Positions 1 through 6,791 of a stretch of 11,805 nt of DNA are shown one piece after another (position 1 is the stretch's first letter; each line of letters begins with the position of its first letter). The notes under the pieces are model-generated. The model had not been told where the DNA came from. It searched no databases and saw nothing but the letters and a program-made list of their open reading frames with translations. The DNA lies in assembly GCA_017444505.1 (NCBI GenBank), contig JAFSWK010000073.1, positions 1 through 11,805 on the forward strand, written 5' to 3'. The translations under genes and the position numbers were made by a program. This stretch comes from Rhodocyclaceae bacterium. Lineage in GTDB: Bacteria > Pseudomonadota > Gammaproteobacteria > Burkholderiales > Rhodocyclaceae.

Positions 1-778
1 CAAAGGAGCCGGTCGAAAGCGCTTCAAACGGATTGTTGCCGAGGATCGCCCCGTCGCAGATCCAGTACAGAACAGATGCCACCAGCATGCCGATCAGCAC
101 CGCACCGCGCACCTTTTTCTTGGCCAGTGCCACGATCACGAACAGCCCCACGAACATGGTGACCACGGTGCAGATCATCTGCACATAGCCGGCGTCGCCC
201 ATGCTTGTCTTCAAAACGGAGGGCGTCATCGCGCCGAAGAAATCGCGCATCACGTAGAACGGTGCCGCGAAATCGTTGCCCGCCGCGTAGATGCCCACGT
301 TGGACCCTAAGCCGATGTTCATGAGCATGAGACCGATGGCCGGGCCGATCCCCAGACGCACGCCCAGCGGAATGCTCTCCACAATCTTTTCACGGACGTT
401 CAGGAACGAAAGGGCGATAAAGATGATGCCCTCGATCAGAACAATGCAGAGGCCTGCCTGAAACGCGTTTTCATATTCGATGCCGTTGATGGCGGCGATG
501 TTGGCGACCACCACCGCAAAGAAGCTGTTTAAGCCCATGCCGGGTGCCATCGCGAACGGCTTGTTGGCCAGAAACGCCATGCAGATGGTGCCCAGCCCTG
601 CAGAGATGCAGGTTGCCAGGAAGACCGCACTCCAAAGCGGCGTGCCCACGGCAAAGCCCGTCAGCAGATTCGGGTTCAGGGCGATGATGTAGGCCATCGT
701 CATGAACGTGGTCAGGCCGGCGACAATCTCGGTTCTGACCGTGGTTTTGTTTTCTTCAAGATGAAAAAACTGCTCCAT
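1..778 (-). CDS. NCS2-family purine permease, N-terminal part (cut by window edge)
   Basis: This is the first ~259 residues of an inner-membrane nucleobase transporter of the NCS2 family, AzgA/PbuG/GhxP branch, which imports adenine or guanine/hypoxanthine by cation symport. The reading frame is open from the ATG at 778 to the window edge. The start reads MEQFFHLEEN, followed by a hydrophobic helix containing TFMTMAYII and a conserved NPNLL. The family motif APGMGLNSFF falls at about residues 78-87. Several more hydrophobic segments follow. Full members are about 430-480 residues, so roughly 40% is missing. The start is fixed by a strong AAAGGAG site 8 nt upstream. The gene begins 33 bp after engB and may be cotranscribed with it. 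The protein looks clostridial rather than betaproteobacterial, unlike the genes to its right. Family assignment is firm; the exact purine substrate cannot be told from this fragment. Confidence 0.88.
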   Translation of the reverse strand, partial: MEQFFHLEENKTTVRTEIVAGLTTFMTMAYIIALNPNLLTGFAVGTPLWSAVFLATCISAGLGTICMAFLANKPFAMAPGMGLNSFFAVVVANIAAINGIEYENAFQAGLCIVLIEGIIFIALSFLNVREKIVESIPLGVRLGIGPAIGLMLMNIGLGSNVGIYAAGNDFAAPFYVMRDFFGAMTPSVLKTSMGDAGYVQMICTVVTMFVGLFVIVALAKKKVRGAVLIGMLVASVLYWICDGAILGNNPFEALSTGSF

Positions 779-786
779 TGGTAGAT

Positions 787-793
787 CTCCTTT
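787..793 (-). promoter_or_regulatory. Strong ribosome-binding site of the NCS2 permease
   Basis: The minus strand reads AAAGGAG, 8 nt before the ATG at 778. This near-perfect Shine-Dalgarno site is the strongest in the window and is typical of Firmicutes. The genes to the right use shorter GAGG or GGAG cores. Confidence 0.8.
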
Positions 794-811
794 CCAACTG
801 GTTTATAGTGA

Positions 812-1432
812 TTATTTCAGACAGGAATACAGCTCTTCAAGGCCCTGTTTGGTGACGGCCGAGAACGGGATGAATCGCTCTTCTTCGGTAAGCGCAAGTC
901 CCTTCTTTAAGACAGCGGTCTGCTTTGCCAGTTCGTTCTTTTTCAGCTTGTCGGCCTTGGTGGCCACGATGACGCGGGGAATGTCGTAATATCTGGCATA
1001 TTCGAGCATCTGTCTGTCGCTTTCCTGTACGGGAATCCGGCAGTCGACCAGAATCAGGATCAGACGCAGCTGTTTGGACGTGGAAAGATAACGTTCGATC
1101 ATGTCGCCCCACTGTGCGGACTGTTCGCGGGAACGCTTGGCGTAGCCGTAGCCGGGCAGATCCACAAAGTAGAGGGAGGACGTTTCTTTCCGCGTTGCTT
1201 CCCCGTCGCCTGCCGGCGTTTTCATGGCAATCCTGTAGAAGTTGATTGTGACGGTCTTGCCGGGCTTACCGGACGTGCGGGCCAAGCTCTTACGCTGCAT
1301 CAGCGTATTGATGAGTGAACTTTTCCCCACATTCGAACGACCCGCAAACGCAACCTCCGGAAGATGGTTCGACGGGAGTGCGCTTGTCGGGCCGCAGACG
1401 GTTTCCAGTTCGGCGTTCGTTACGTTAACCAT
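812..1432 (-). CDS. engB: Ribosome-biogenesis GTPase EngB (YsxC/YihA)
   Basis: EngB is an essential TrmE-Era-EngA-EngB-family GTPase that assists late assembly of the large ribosomal subunit in the cytoplasm. The 206-residue length is normal. Visible motifs are the G1 P-loop GRSNVGKS (residues 31-38), a switch-I stretch ARTSGKPGKT (51-60), G3 DLPG (91-94), G4 TKAD (158-161) and a G5-like SAVTK (191-195). The short N-terminus and the LPEVAFAGRSNVGKSSLIN-type core match Firmicutes YsxC rather than the betaproteobacterial form. Its ATG shares one base with the clpX TAA stop (TAATG) and no good Shine-Dalgarno is visible, so translation is probably coupled to clpX. In Bacillus, ysxC lies at the end of the tig-clpX-lon cluster, so this position after clpX is a Firmicutes-like arrangement. 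Confidence 0.95.
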   Translation of the reverse strand: MVNVTNAELETVCGPTSALPSNHLPEVAFAGRSNVGKSSLINTLMQRKSLARTSGKPGKTVTINFYRIAMKTPAGDGEATRKETSSLYFVDLPGYGYAKRSREQSAQWGDMIERYLSTSKQLRLILILVDCRIPVQESDRQMLEYARYYDIPRVIVATKADKLKKNELAKQTAVLKKGLALTEEERFIPFSAVTKQGLEELYSCLK

Positions 1433-2724
1433 TATGTCGCAGGTCTGAGTTGCTTCAGCGGGGTGCGCGCTTCTCCTTCGCCCTTCTTCACTAAGAGCGG
1501 CTGCGCGTCACCCTCCACACTGGCCTTCGTGATCACGCATTCCGTCACATCCTCATCGGACGGGATGTCATACATCACGTCCATCAGCGTTTTTTCGACG
1601 ACGGAGCGCAGGCCTCTCGCGCCGGTCTTGCGTTCGTAGGCACGGTCCGCAATCGCGTCAATCGCGTCTTCCTCAAAGCGCAGGTTTACATGATCAAATT
1701 CAAACAGCTTTCTGTACTGCTTGATCAGCGCGTTCCTGGGCTCTTTTAAGATGCGCACGAGCGCTTCGCGTGACAGGCCTTCGAGCGTCACCGTGATCGG
1801 CACGCGTCCGACAAATTCGGGAATCAGGCCGAACTTGACGAGGTCTTCAGGTTCCACGTCCTTGAAGGACTGCGAGGCGTTTTTTTCACTCTTGGCGTGC
1901 ACGTCCGCACCAAAGCCGATGCCGCTGCGCTCGGTGCGGTTGAGGATGATTTTGTTCAGCCCGTCGAAGGCACCGCCGCAGATGAACAGAATGTTGGTGG
2001 TGTCGACCTGCACAAAATCCTGATTCGGATGCTTGCGTCCGCCCTGCGGGGCGATGGAGGCCGTGGTGCCTTCAATCAGCTTGAGCAGCGCCTGCTGCAC
2101 GCCTTCGCCGGAAACGTCGCGAGTAATCGAAGGGTTTTCGGACTTGCGGGTGATTTTGTCGATTTCATCAATATAGACAATGCCCCGCTCGGCCTTGGTG
2201 ACATCGTAATCGCAGCGCTGGAGCAGCTTCTGGATGATGTTCTCCACGTCTTCGCCGACATAGCCGGCTTCGGTCAGCGTGGTGGCGTCCGCCATCACGA
2301 AAGGCACATCCAGCAGGCGCGCCAGCGTTTGCGCCAGCAGCGTTTTGCCCGAGCCGGTGGGGCCAATCAGCAGGATGTTGCTTTTCGACAGCTCCACCTC
2401 ATCATCGTCATCCAGATGCTGCAAACGCTTGTAGTGGTTATACACCGCCACGGACAGACTGCGCTTGGCCTGCGTCTGGCCGATAACGTGCTGGTCAAGG
2501 ATGGCGCAGATTTCACCCGGTGTGGGCAGCGCATTGCCCACGCCCTGCCCTTCGCCGCTGCCTTCGCCCCGGTCTTCTTTCAGGATGTCGCTGCACAGCT
2601 TGATGCACTCATCGCAGATGAACACCGTCGGACCGGCAATCATCTTTTTCACTTCATGCTGCGCCTTGCCGCAAAACGAGCAGTACAGCGGCTGTTCGCC
2701 GTTGCCATTCTTGCGTTCTTTCAT
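1432..2724 (-). CDS. clpX: ClpX, AAA+ unfoldase subunit of ClpXP (possibly mosaic)
   Basis: ClpX recognises, unfolds and feeds substrates into the ClpP chamber using ATP. The 430-residue protein is complete. It has an N-terminal zinc-binding domain (C15, C18, C37, C40), a short acidic Gly-rich linker (about 50-65), Walker A GPTGSGKT (121-128), pore loop GYVG (154-157), Walker B IVYIDEID (182-189), RKH loop (230-232), the ClpP-docking IGF loop (269-271) and sensor-2 GARGLRS (368-374). I chose the ATG at 2724, 8 nt after a GAGGAA site that overlaps the clpP stop. A GTG two codons upstream (2730) lies too close to that site. The gene starts 12 bp after clpP. Residues 1 to about 300 look betaproteobacterial. 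The remainder (GRVPI, then MYDIPSDEDV and CVITKASVEG) looks like Clostridia, so the gene may join two lineages. Confidence 0.95.
   Translation of the reverse strand: MKERKNGNGEQPLYCSFCGKAQHEVKKMIAGPTVFICDECIKLCSDILKEDRGEGSGEGQGVGNALPTPGEICAILDQHVIGQTQAKRSLSVAVYNHYKRLQHLDDDDEVELSKSNILLIGPTGSGKTLLAQTLARLLDVPFVMADATTLTEAGYVGEDVENIIQKLLQRCDYDVTKAERGIVYIDEIDKITRKSENPSITRDVSGEGVQQALLKLIEGTTASIAPQGGRKHPNQDFVQVDTTNILFICGGAFDGLNKIILNRTERSGIGFGADVHAKSEKNASQSFKDVEPEDLVKFGLIPEFVGRVPITVTLEGLSREALVRILKEPRNALIKQYRKLFEFDHVNLRFEEDAIDAIADRAYERKTGARGLRSVVEKTLMDVMYDIPSDEDVTECVITKASVEGDAQPLLVKKGEGEARTPLKQLRPAT
1780..1900. other. Putative lineage breakpoint inside clpX
   Basis: On the minus strand, ClpX is betaproteobacterial-like up to about residue 307 (…VEPEDLVKFGLIPEFVGR) and Firmicutes-like from V308 (codon at 1801-1803) onward. 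The stretch encoding FGLIPEFVGR is nearly invariant among bacteria, the kind of place where an assembly or a recombination event can switch genomes. Everything left of it (engB, NCS2 permease) is also Firmicutes-like, while tig, clpP, hslVU, moaA and DUF3460 to the right are betaproteobacterial-like. The limits are approximate and were judged by eye from family knowledge, not from alignments. Confidence 0.5.
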
Positions 2725-2736
2725 GACCACAATTCC

Positions 2737-3387
2737 TCAGCTTGTTCCTTCTGCAAGCGCTTCGCGCCGGGTCAGCACGCGGTCGACCAGGCCGTATTCG
2801 ACGGCGGCCTGCGCGCTCATAAAATGATCCCGGTCAGTATCCTTGGCAATCTGCTCCACCGGCTGGCCGGTATGCTGCGCCAGCATTTCGTTGAGACGCG
2901 CGCGCAGCGAGAGAATTTCGCGGGCGTGAATTTCGATATCCGAAGCCTGGCCGCGAAAACCGCCCAGCGGCTGGTGAATCATCACCCGCGAATTGGGCAG
3001 ACAGAAACGCTTGCCCTTGGCGCCTGCCGCCAGCAGGAAGGAACCCATGCTCGCCGCCTGACCGATGCACAGCGTGGAAACATCCGGCTGGATGAACTGC
3101 ATGGTGTCGTAAATCGCCAGACCCGCAGTGACCGAGCCGCCGGGCGAGTTGATGTAGAAGTGAATGTCCTTGTCCGGATTTTCCGATTCCAGAAAGAGCA
3201 GTTGCGCCACGATCAGGTTGGCAGACATGTCATTGACCTCGCCCACCAGAAAGACCACGCGCTCTTTGAGCAAACGGGAATAAATATCGTAGGCGCGCTC
3301 GCCGCGACCACTTTGCTCCACCACCATCGGCACCAGCCCGCCAACGGCGCGGGCGGGTTCAAGCTGCGCAAAATCCGTCATCGTCAT
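2737..3387 (-). CDS. clpP: ClpP, ATP-dependent Clp protease proteolytic subunit
   Basis: ClpP is the tetradecameric serine peptidase that degrades proteins unfolded by ClpX. The 216-residue length is normal for a precursor with a short propeptide. The catalytic triad is complete and correctly spaced: S113 in GQAASMGSF, H138 in MIHQPLGG and D187 in DTDRDHFM. These are the E. coli 111/136/185 residues shifted by two. The INSPGGSV oxyanion-region motif is at residues 80-87. The ATG at 3387 has an AGGAG site 8 nt upstream; the ATG two codons later is too far from it. The gene lies 35 bp after tig and 12 bp before clpX with no terminator visible between, so tig-clpP-clpX is probably one operon. 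Confidence 0.97.
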   Translation of the reverse strand: MTMTDFAQLEPARAVGGLVPMVVEQSGRGERAYDIYSRLLKERVVFLVGEVNDMSANLIVAQLLFLESENPDKDIHFYINSPGGSVTAGLAIYDTMQFIQPDVSTLCIGQAASMGSFLLAAGAKGKRFCLPNSRVMIHQPLGGFRGQASDIEIHAREILSLRARLNEMLAQHTGQPVEQIAKDTDRDHFMSAQAAVEYGLVDRVLTRREALAEGTS

Positions 3388-3422
3388 GCCCGTTTCTCCT
3401 GTGCGTGATTCATGCGGGAAAC

Positions 3423-4796
3423 TCAGGCCGCCGCCGGTTGCGGCGCCGCGCCCATGCCCGGTTCGCGCCCCATCAGCTCTTCAAAGCTGACCGCTTCTTC
3501 GGTCGTTTGCGCCTGATTGACCACCCAGTCGACCACCTTGTTTTCCACCGCCAGGGCTTCCACCGGCGCCAGACGGCGCGGGTCGGCGTAATACCAGTCG
3601 ATCAGCTCTTGCGGGTCTTCATAGCTTTGCGCCATTTCTTCAATGATGGCGCGCACGTCTTCGGGCTTGGCGTAGAGCTGATTTGCCTTGATGACTTCCG
3701 AGAGAATCAGGCCGATTTTCACGCGGTGCTCGGCCTCGGACTTGAACCACTCAGCTTCGACCTTGAAGTCGCCCGTTTTCATGCCGCGCGACTGCATGTC
3801 GCGGCGGGCGCGTTCGGCCAGTTCCTGCGCTTCCTGTTCCACCAGCGCGCGCGGCACGGCAATCGGCGTGTTTTCCAGCAGGGCGTCGAGCACCTGCCCT
3901 TTCAAATTCACCTGAATGCGGCGTTTGACTTCGCGTTCCAGATTGCCTTTGACTTCTTCGCGCAGCTTGACCACATCGCCATCGGCCACGCCCAGCGCGC
4001 GGGCGAAGGCGGCGTCGATTTCGGGCAGCACGGGTTTTTCCACCTTGTGCATGGTGACGGTGAATTGCGCCGTTTTGCCAGCCAGATGTTTGGCGTGATA
4101 TTCCTCGGGGAATTTCAGGTCAAAGGCTTTTTCGTCACCTTTTTTCAGACCGCGCGAGGCGGTTTCAAAATCGGGCAGCATGGAACCTGCGCCCAGCATG
4201 AAGACAAAACCTTCCGCCGTGCCGCCATCAAAGGCTTCGCCATCAATCGTGCCGCGAAAATCAACAGTGATGCGGTCGCCATCTTCGGCGGCGCGTGCTT
4301 CATCCAGTTCAAAACGAGTGCGCTGGCGGCGCAGCACGTCGATGGTTTTCTGCACTTCTTCGTCGCCCACGGTGAGCGTGCCGCGCTTGAATTGGAGCGC
4401 GGAAAGGTCGCCCATGGTCACTTCCGGATAGACCTCGAAGATGGCGGCAAAGCTCAGTTCGCTGGGCTGCGCATCGCCTTCGACGGCCTTGGGTTCAATG
4501 CGGGGGCGACCCGCGACGCGCAGTTGTTCTTTTTGCAGATGCTCGTTGAGCACTTTTTCGATTTCATCGCCCAGCGCCTCGGAACGCGCCTGGGCGCCGA
4601 AATTTTGCTCCATCAGTTTCATCGGCACCTTGCCGGGACGAAAACCGGGCAGTTTGGCGGTTTTGGCCATGCCTTGCAGCCGCTTTTTCGCGGCGGCATC
4701 GACGTTGGCCATCGTCACGACGAGGTCTACCCGACGTTCCAGCGGGTTCGGTTCGTCTGCGGCGGGGGTTTGCTGAGGAGTTTGTTCCGTGCTCAT
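3423..4796 (-). CDS. tig: Trigger factor, ribosome-associated chaperone and prolyl isomerase
   Basis: Trigger factor binds the ribosome exit tunnel, shields nascent chains and carries a peptidyl-prolyl isomerase domain. The 457-residue protein is slightly longer than the E. coli one (432), mainly through a Gln/Pro-rich N-terminus before RRVDLVV and an Ala/Pro-rich tail. The ribosome-docking signature GFRPGKVP is at residues 51-58. The FKBP-type domain spans about 170-255, from DRITVDFRGTIDG to the FTVTMHKVE strand. A long helical C-terminal chaperone region follows. I chose the ATG at 4796 because an AGGAACC site precedes it and the encoded protein then starts MSTEQT; an in-frame ATG at 4844 lies in the upstream promoter region. 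It heads a tig-clpP-clpX operon. Confidence 0.96.
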   Translation of the reverse strand: MSTEQTPQQTPAADEPNPLERRVDLVVTMANVDAAAKKRLQGMAKTAKLPGFRPGKVPMKLMEQNFGAQARSEALGDEIEKVLNEHLQKEQLRVAGRPRIEPKAVEGDAQPSELSFAAIFEVYPEVTMGDLSALQFKRGTLTVGDEEVQKTIDVLRRQRTRFELDEARAAEDGDRITVDFRGTIDGEAFDGGTAEGFVFMLGAGSMLPDFETASRGLKKGDEKAFDLKFPEEYHAKHLAGKTAQFTVTMHKVEKPVLPEIDAAFARALGVADGDVVKLREEVKGNLEREVKRRIQVNLKGQVLDALLENTPIAVPRALVEQEAQELAERARRDMQSRGMKTGDFKVEAEWFKSEAEHRVKIGLILSEVIKANQLYAKPEDVRAIIEEMAQSYEDPQELIDWYYADPRRLAPVEALAVENKVVDWVVNQAQTTEEAVSFEELMGREPGMGAAPQPAAA

Positions 4797-4832
4797 GTTC
4801 CAGGTTCCTGCTCTGAAAAGCGAAAAGCGCGG

Positions 4833-4863
4833 ATTGTAGCACACGGGGGCTTTTTACCCACAA
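4833..4863 (-). promoter_or_regulatory. Candidate sigma-70 promoter of tig-clpP-clpX
   Basis: On the minus strand a TACAAT -10 element (4833-4838) is preceded by TGTGC, giving an extended -10 (TGTGCTACAAT). A weak -35 match TTGTGG lies at 4858-4863 with a 19-bp spacer. It sits in the 86-bp gap between hslU and tig and would give a 5' leader of about 30 nt. The -10 is convincing; the -35 is not. Confidence 0.6.
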
Positions 4864-4882
4864 ACGCGCGCCCTGCCCGCGC

Positions 4883-6202
4883 TCAAAGGATGTAGCGGGC
4901 GAGGTCTTCGCGTCCTGCCAGTTCGGACAGGCGGGCGTCTACATAGGCAGCGTCAATTTTCAGCGTCTGCGCGCTGCTGTTGCCGGCCTCAAACGAAATG
5001 TCTTCGAGCAGCTTTTCCATCACCGTGTGCAGACGGCGGGCGCCGATGTTTTCGGTTTTTTCATTCACCTGCCAGGCGATTTCGGCCAGACGGCGAATGC
5101 CCTCGTCGGCAAATTCCAGCGTCACGTCATCCGTGGCCAGCAGCGCCTGATACTGGCGCACCAGGCAGGCGTTGGTTTGCGTGAGGATGCGCTCAAAATC
5201 TTCCACGCTGAGGCTGTCCAGCTCCACGCGGATGGGAAAGCGCCCTTGCAGTTCAGGCACCAAATCGCTGGGTTTGGAAAGATGAAACGCGCCGCTGGCG
5301 ATGAACAGGATGTGGTCGGTGCGCACCATGCCGTAGCGGGTGTTGACCGTGGTGCCTTCGACCAGCGGCAGCAAATCGCGCTGCACGCCCTGACGGGAAA
5401 CATCCGTGCCCTGCACGCCGGAGCGGGTGGCGATTTTGTCGATTTCGTCCAGAAAGACGATGCCGTTTTGTTCGACGGCGGCCACCGCGTCGGTTTTCAC
5501 GTCTTCATCGTTAATCAGGCGGTCGGCCTCTTCTTCGGCCAGTGCCTTGAGCGCATCGGCAATGCGCATCCGGCGGCTGCGGGTTTTGCCGCTGCCGGCC
5601 ATGTTCTGAAACATGCCCTGAATCTGCTGGGTGAGTTCTTCCATGCCCGGCGGGCCGAAAATTTCGGCAGTCACGCCGGGCAGACTGACTTCCACGTCAA
5701 TCTCTTTGTCGTCCAGATCGCCTTCGCGCAGTTTTTTGCGGAATTTCTGCCGCGTGCCGGTTTCCGCCGTACCTTCGTCGCCGCGCGCGGGCGGCAGCAG
5801 AATATCGAGCACGCGGTCTTCGGCGGCATCCATGGCGCGGTCGCGCACCTGTTCGCGCGCGCGGTCGCGGCCATTTTTCACCGCCACTTCCACCAGGTCG
5901 CGGATGATGGTGTCCACATCGCGCCCCACATAGCCGACTTCGGTGAATTTGGTCGCTTCCACCTTGATGAAGGGCGCATTGGCAAGGCGCGCCAGACGGC
6001 GGGCAATTTCGGTTTTGCCCACGCCGGTGGGACCAATCATGAGGATGTTTTTCGGCGTGATTTCGGCGCGCAGTGTCTCTTCCACCTGTGCACGCCGCCA
6101 GCGGTTGCGCAGCGCGATGGCCACGGAGCGTTTGGCGCGGTCCTGGCCGACAATGTGGCGGTCGAGTTCAGAGACGATTTCTTTGGGGGTCATCTGCGTC
6201 AT
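4883..6202 (-). CDS. hslU: HslU, AAA+ unfoldase of the HslVU (ClpYQ) protease
   Basis: HslU is the hexameric ATPase that unfolds substrates and activates HslV. The protein is 439 residues, close to the 443 of E. coli. It shows Walker A GPTGVGKT (57-64), pore loop GYVGRDV (90-96), the family-specific inserted I domain (about 110-240, charged and rich in Arg/Asp/Glu), Walker B IVFLDEID (248-255), and sensor-2 GARRLH (387-392). It ends in DLARYIL, the conserved C-terminal tail that inserts into HslV. The ATG at 6202 overlaps the hslV TGA as ATGA, with GAGGTG about 8 nt upstream, which makes it much better than the longer in-frame start at 6247. The overlap implies translational coupling with hslV. 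Confidence 0.97.
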   Translation of the reverse strand: MTQMTPKEIVSELDRHIVGQDRAKRSVAIALRNRWRRAQVEETLRAEITPKNILMIGPTGVGKTEIARRLARLANAPFIKVEATKFTEVGYVGRDVDTIIRDLVEVAVKNGRDRAREQVRDRAMDAAEDRVLDILLPPARGDEGTAETGTRQKFRKKLREGDLDDKEIDVEVSLPGVTAEIFGPPGMEELTQQIQGMFQNMAGSGKTRSRRMRIADALKALAEEEADRLINDEDVKTDAVAAVEQNGIVFLDEIDKIATRSGVQGTDVSRQGVQRDLLPLVEGTTVNTRYGMVRTDHILFIASGAFHLSKPSDLVPELQGRFPIRVELDSLSVEDFERILTQTNACLVRQYQALLATDDVTLEFADEGIRRLAEIAWQVNEKTENIGARRLHTVMEKLLEDISFEAGNSSAQTLKIDAAYVDARLSELAGREDLARYIL

Positions 6203-6738
6203 GGTTGCAGCACCTCTACGGTGTGATTCTGGTTGGTATAGATGCACAGCTCGCCCGCGATGGTGAGCGATTTGCGCACGATGCGCTCGGCATCCAGTTC
6301 GGTGTTTTCCAGCAGCGCGCGGGCGGCGGCCTGCGCATAGGCACCGCCGCTGCCGATGGCGATGATGCCGTGTTCGGGTTCCAGCACATCGCCGTTGCCG
6401 GTAATGACCAGCGAATGTTCGTTGTCCGCGACGGCCAGCATCGCTTCGAGACGGCGCAGCATCCGGTCGGTGCGCCAGTCTTTGGCCAGTTCCACGGCGC
6501 TTTTGAGCAAATTGCCCTGATATTTGTCGAGCTGCGCTTCAAAACGCTCAAACAGCGTGAAGGCGTCCGCCGTGCCGCCGGCAAAACCGGCCAGAATGCG
6601 CTCTTGATAGAGGCGGCGCACCTTGCGGGCGCTGGCCTTGATGACGATGTTGCCCAGCGTCACCTGCCCGTCGCCGCCAAGCGCGACTTCGCGCCCGCGA
6701 CGGACGGAAACAATCGTGGTACCGCGATACTGTTCCAT
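6199..6738 (-). CDS. hslV: HslV, threonine peptidase of the HslVU protease
   Basis: HslV is the dodecameric proteasome-like peptidase of HslVU and uses an N-terminal threonine as nucleophile. From the ATG at 6738 the protein is 179 residues and begins MEQYRG, followed by TTIVSVRR. T7 would become the N-terminus after removal of the leader, a longer leader than the single Met of E. coli and a form familiar in betaproteobacteria. Other conserved blocks are GDGQVTLGN, KVRRLY, GFAGGTADAFTLFERFE, ELAKDWRTD and AIGSGGAYAQAAARALLENT. A GGGTGA-like site lies upstream. In-frame ATGs at 6753 and 6774 would lengthen the leader and seem less likely. It overlaps hslU by 4 bp. Confidence 0.96.
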   Translation of the reverse strand: MEQYRGTTIVSVRRGREVALGGDGQVTLGNIVIKASARKVRRLYQERILAGFAGGTADAFTLFERFEAQLDKYQGNLLKSAVELAKDWRTDRMLRRLEAMLAVADNEHSLVITGNGDVLEPEHGIIAIGSGGAYAQAAARALLENTELDAERIVRKSLTIAGELCIYTNQNHTVEVLQP

Positions 6739-6753
6739 GTTGTTGTCACCCAT

Positions 6754-6789
6754 AAAAATCCAGCGGGCAAGCATAGCGCAGCCTGCCCG
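6754..6789 (-). terminator. Possible weak hairpin terminator after the ABC exporter gene
   Basis: On the minus strand CGGGCAGGC (6781-6789) pairs with GCTTGCCCG (6764-6772) across an 8-nt loop, giving a 9-bp stem with one G-U pair. A run of five T (6754-6758) follows, separated from the stem by five bases, so termination may be weak. It lies in the 53-bp gap between the ABC exporter stop and the hslV start and could partly insulate hslVU or shape the hslV leader. Confidence 0.4.
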
Positions 6790-6791
6790 TT

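Noticed and set aside
2728..2730. GTG start for clpX two codons before the chosen ATG
   Set aside because: It lies about 4 nt from the GAGG site, too close; the ATG at 2724 has good spacing.
4858..4885. GC-rich inverted repeat just after the hslU stop (GCGCG...CGCGC)
   Set aside because: Only a 5-bp stem of simple GC alternation, with no T-run after it; not convincing as a terminator.
1897..6226. Long plus-strand frames opposite clpX/clpP (1897-3408), tig (3405-4895) and hslU (5027-6226)
   Set aside because: All are antisense shadows in GC-rich genes, rich in Phe/His/Arg/Gly with no domain, and lack plausible ribosome-binding sites.
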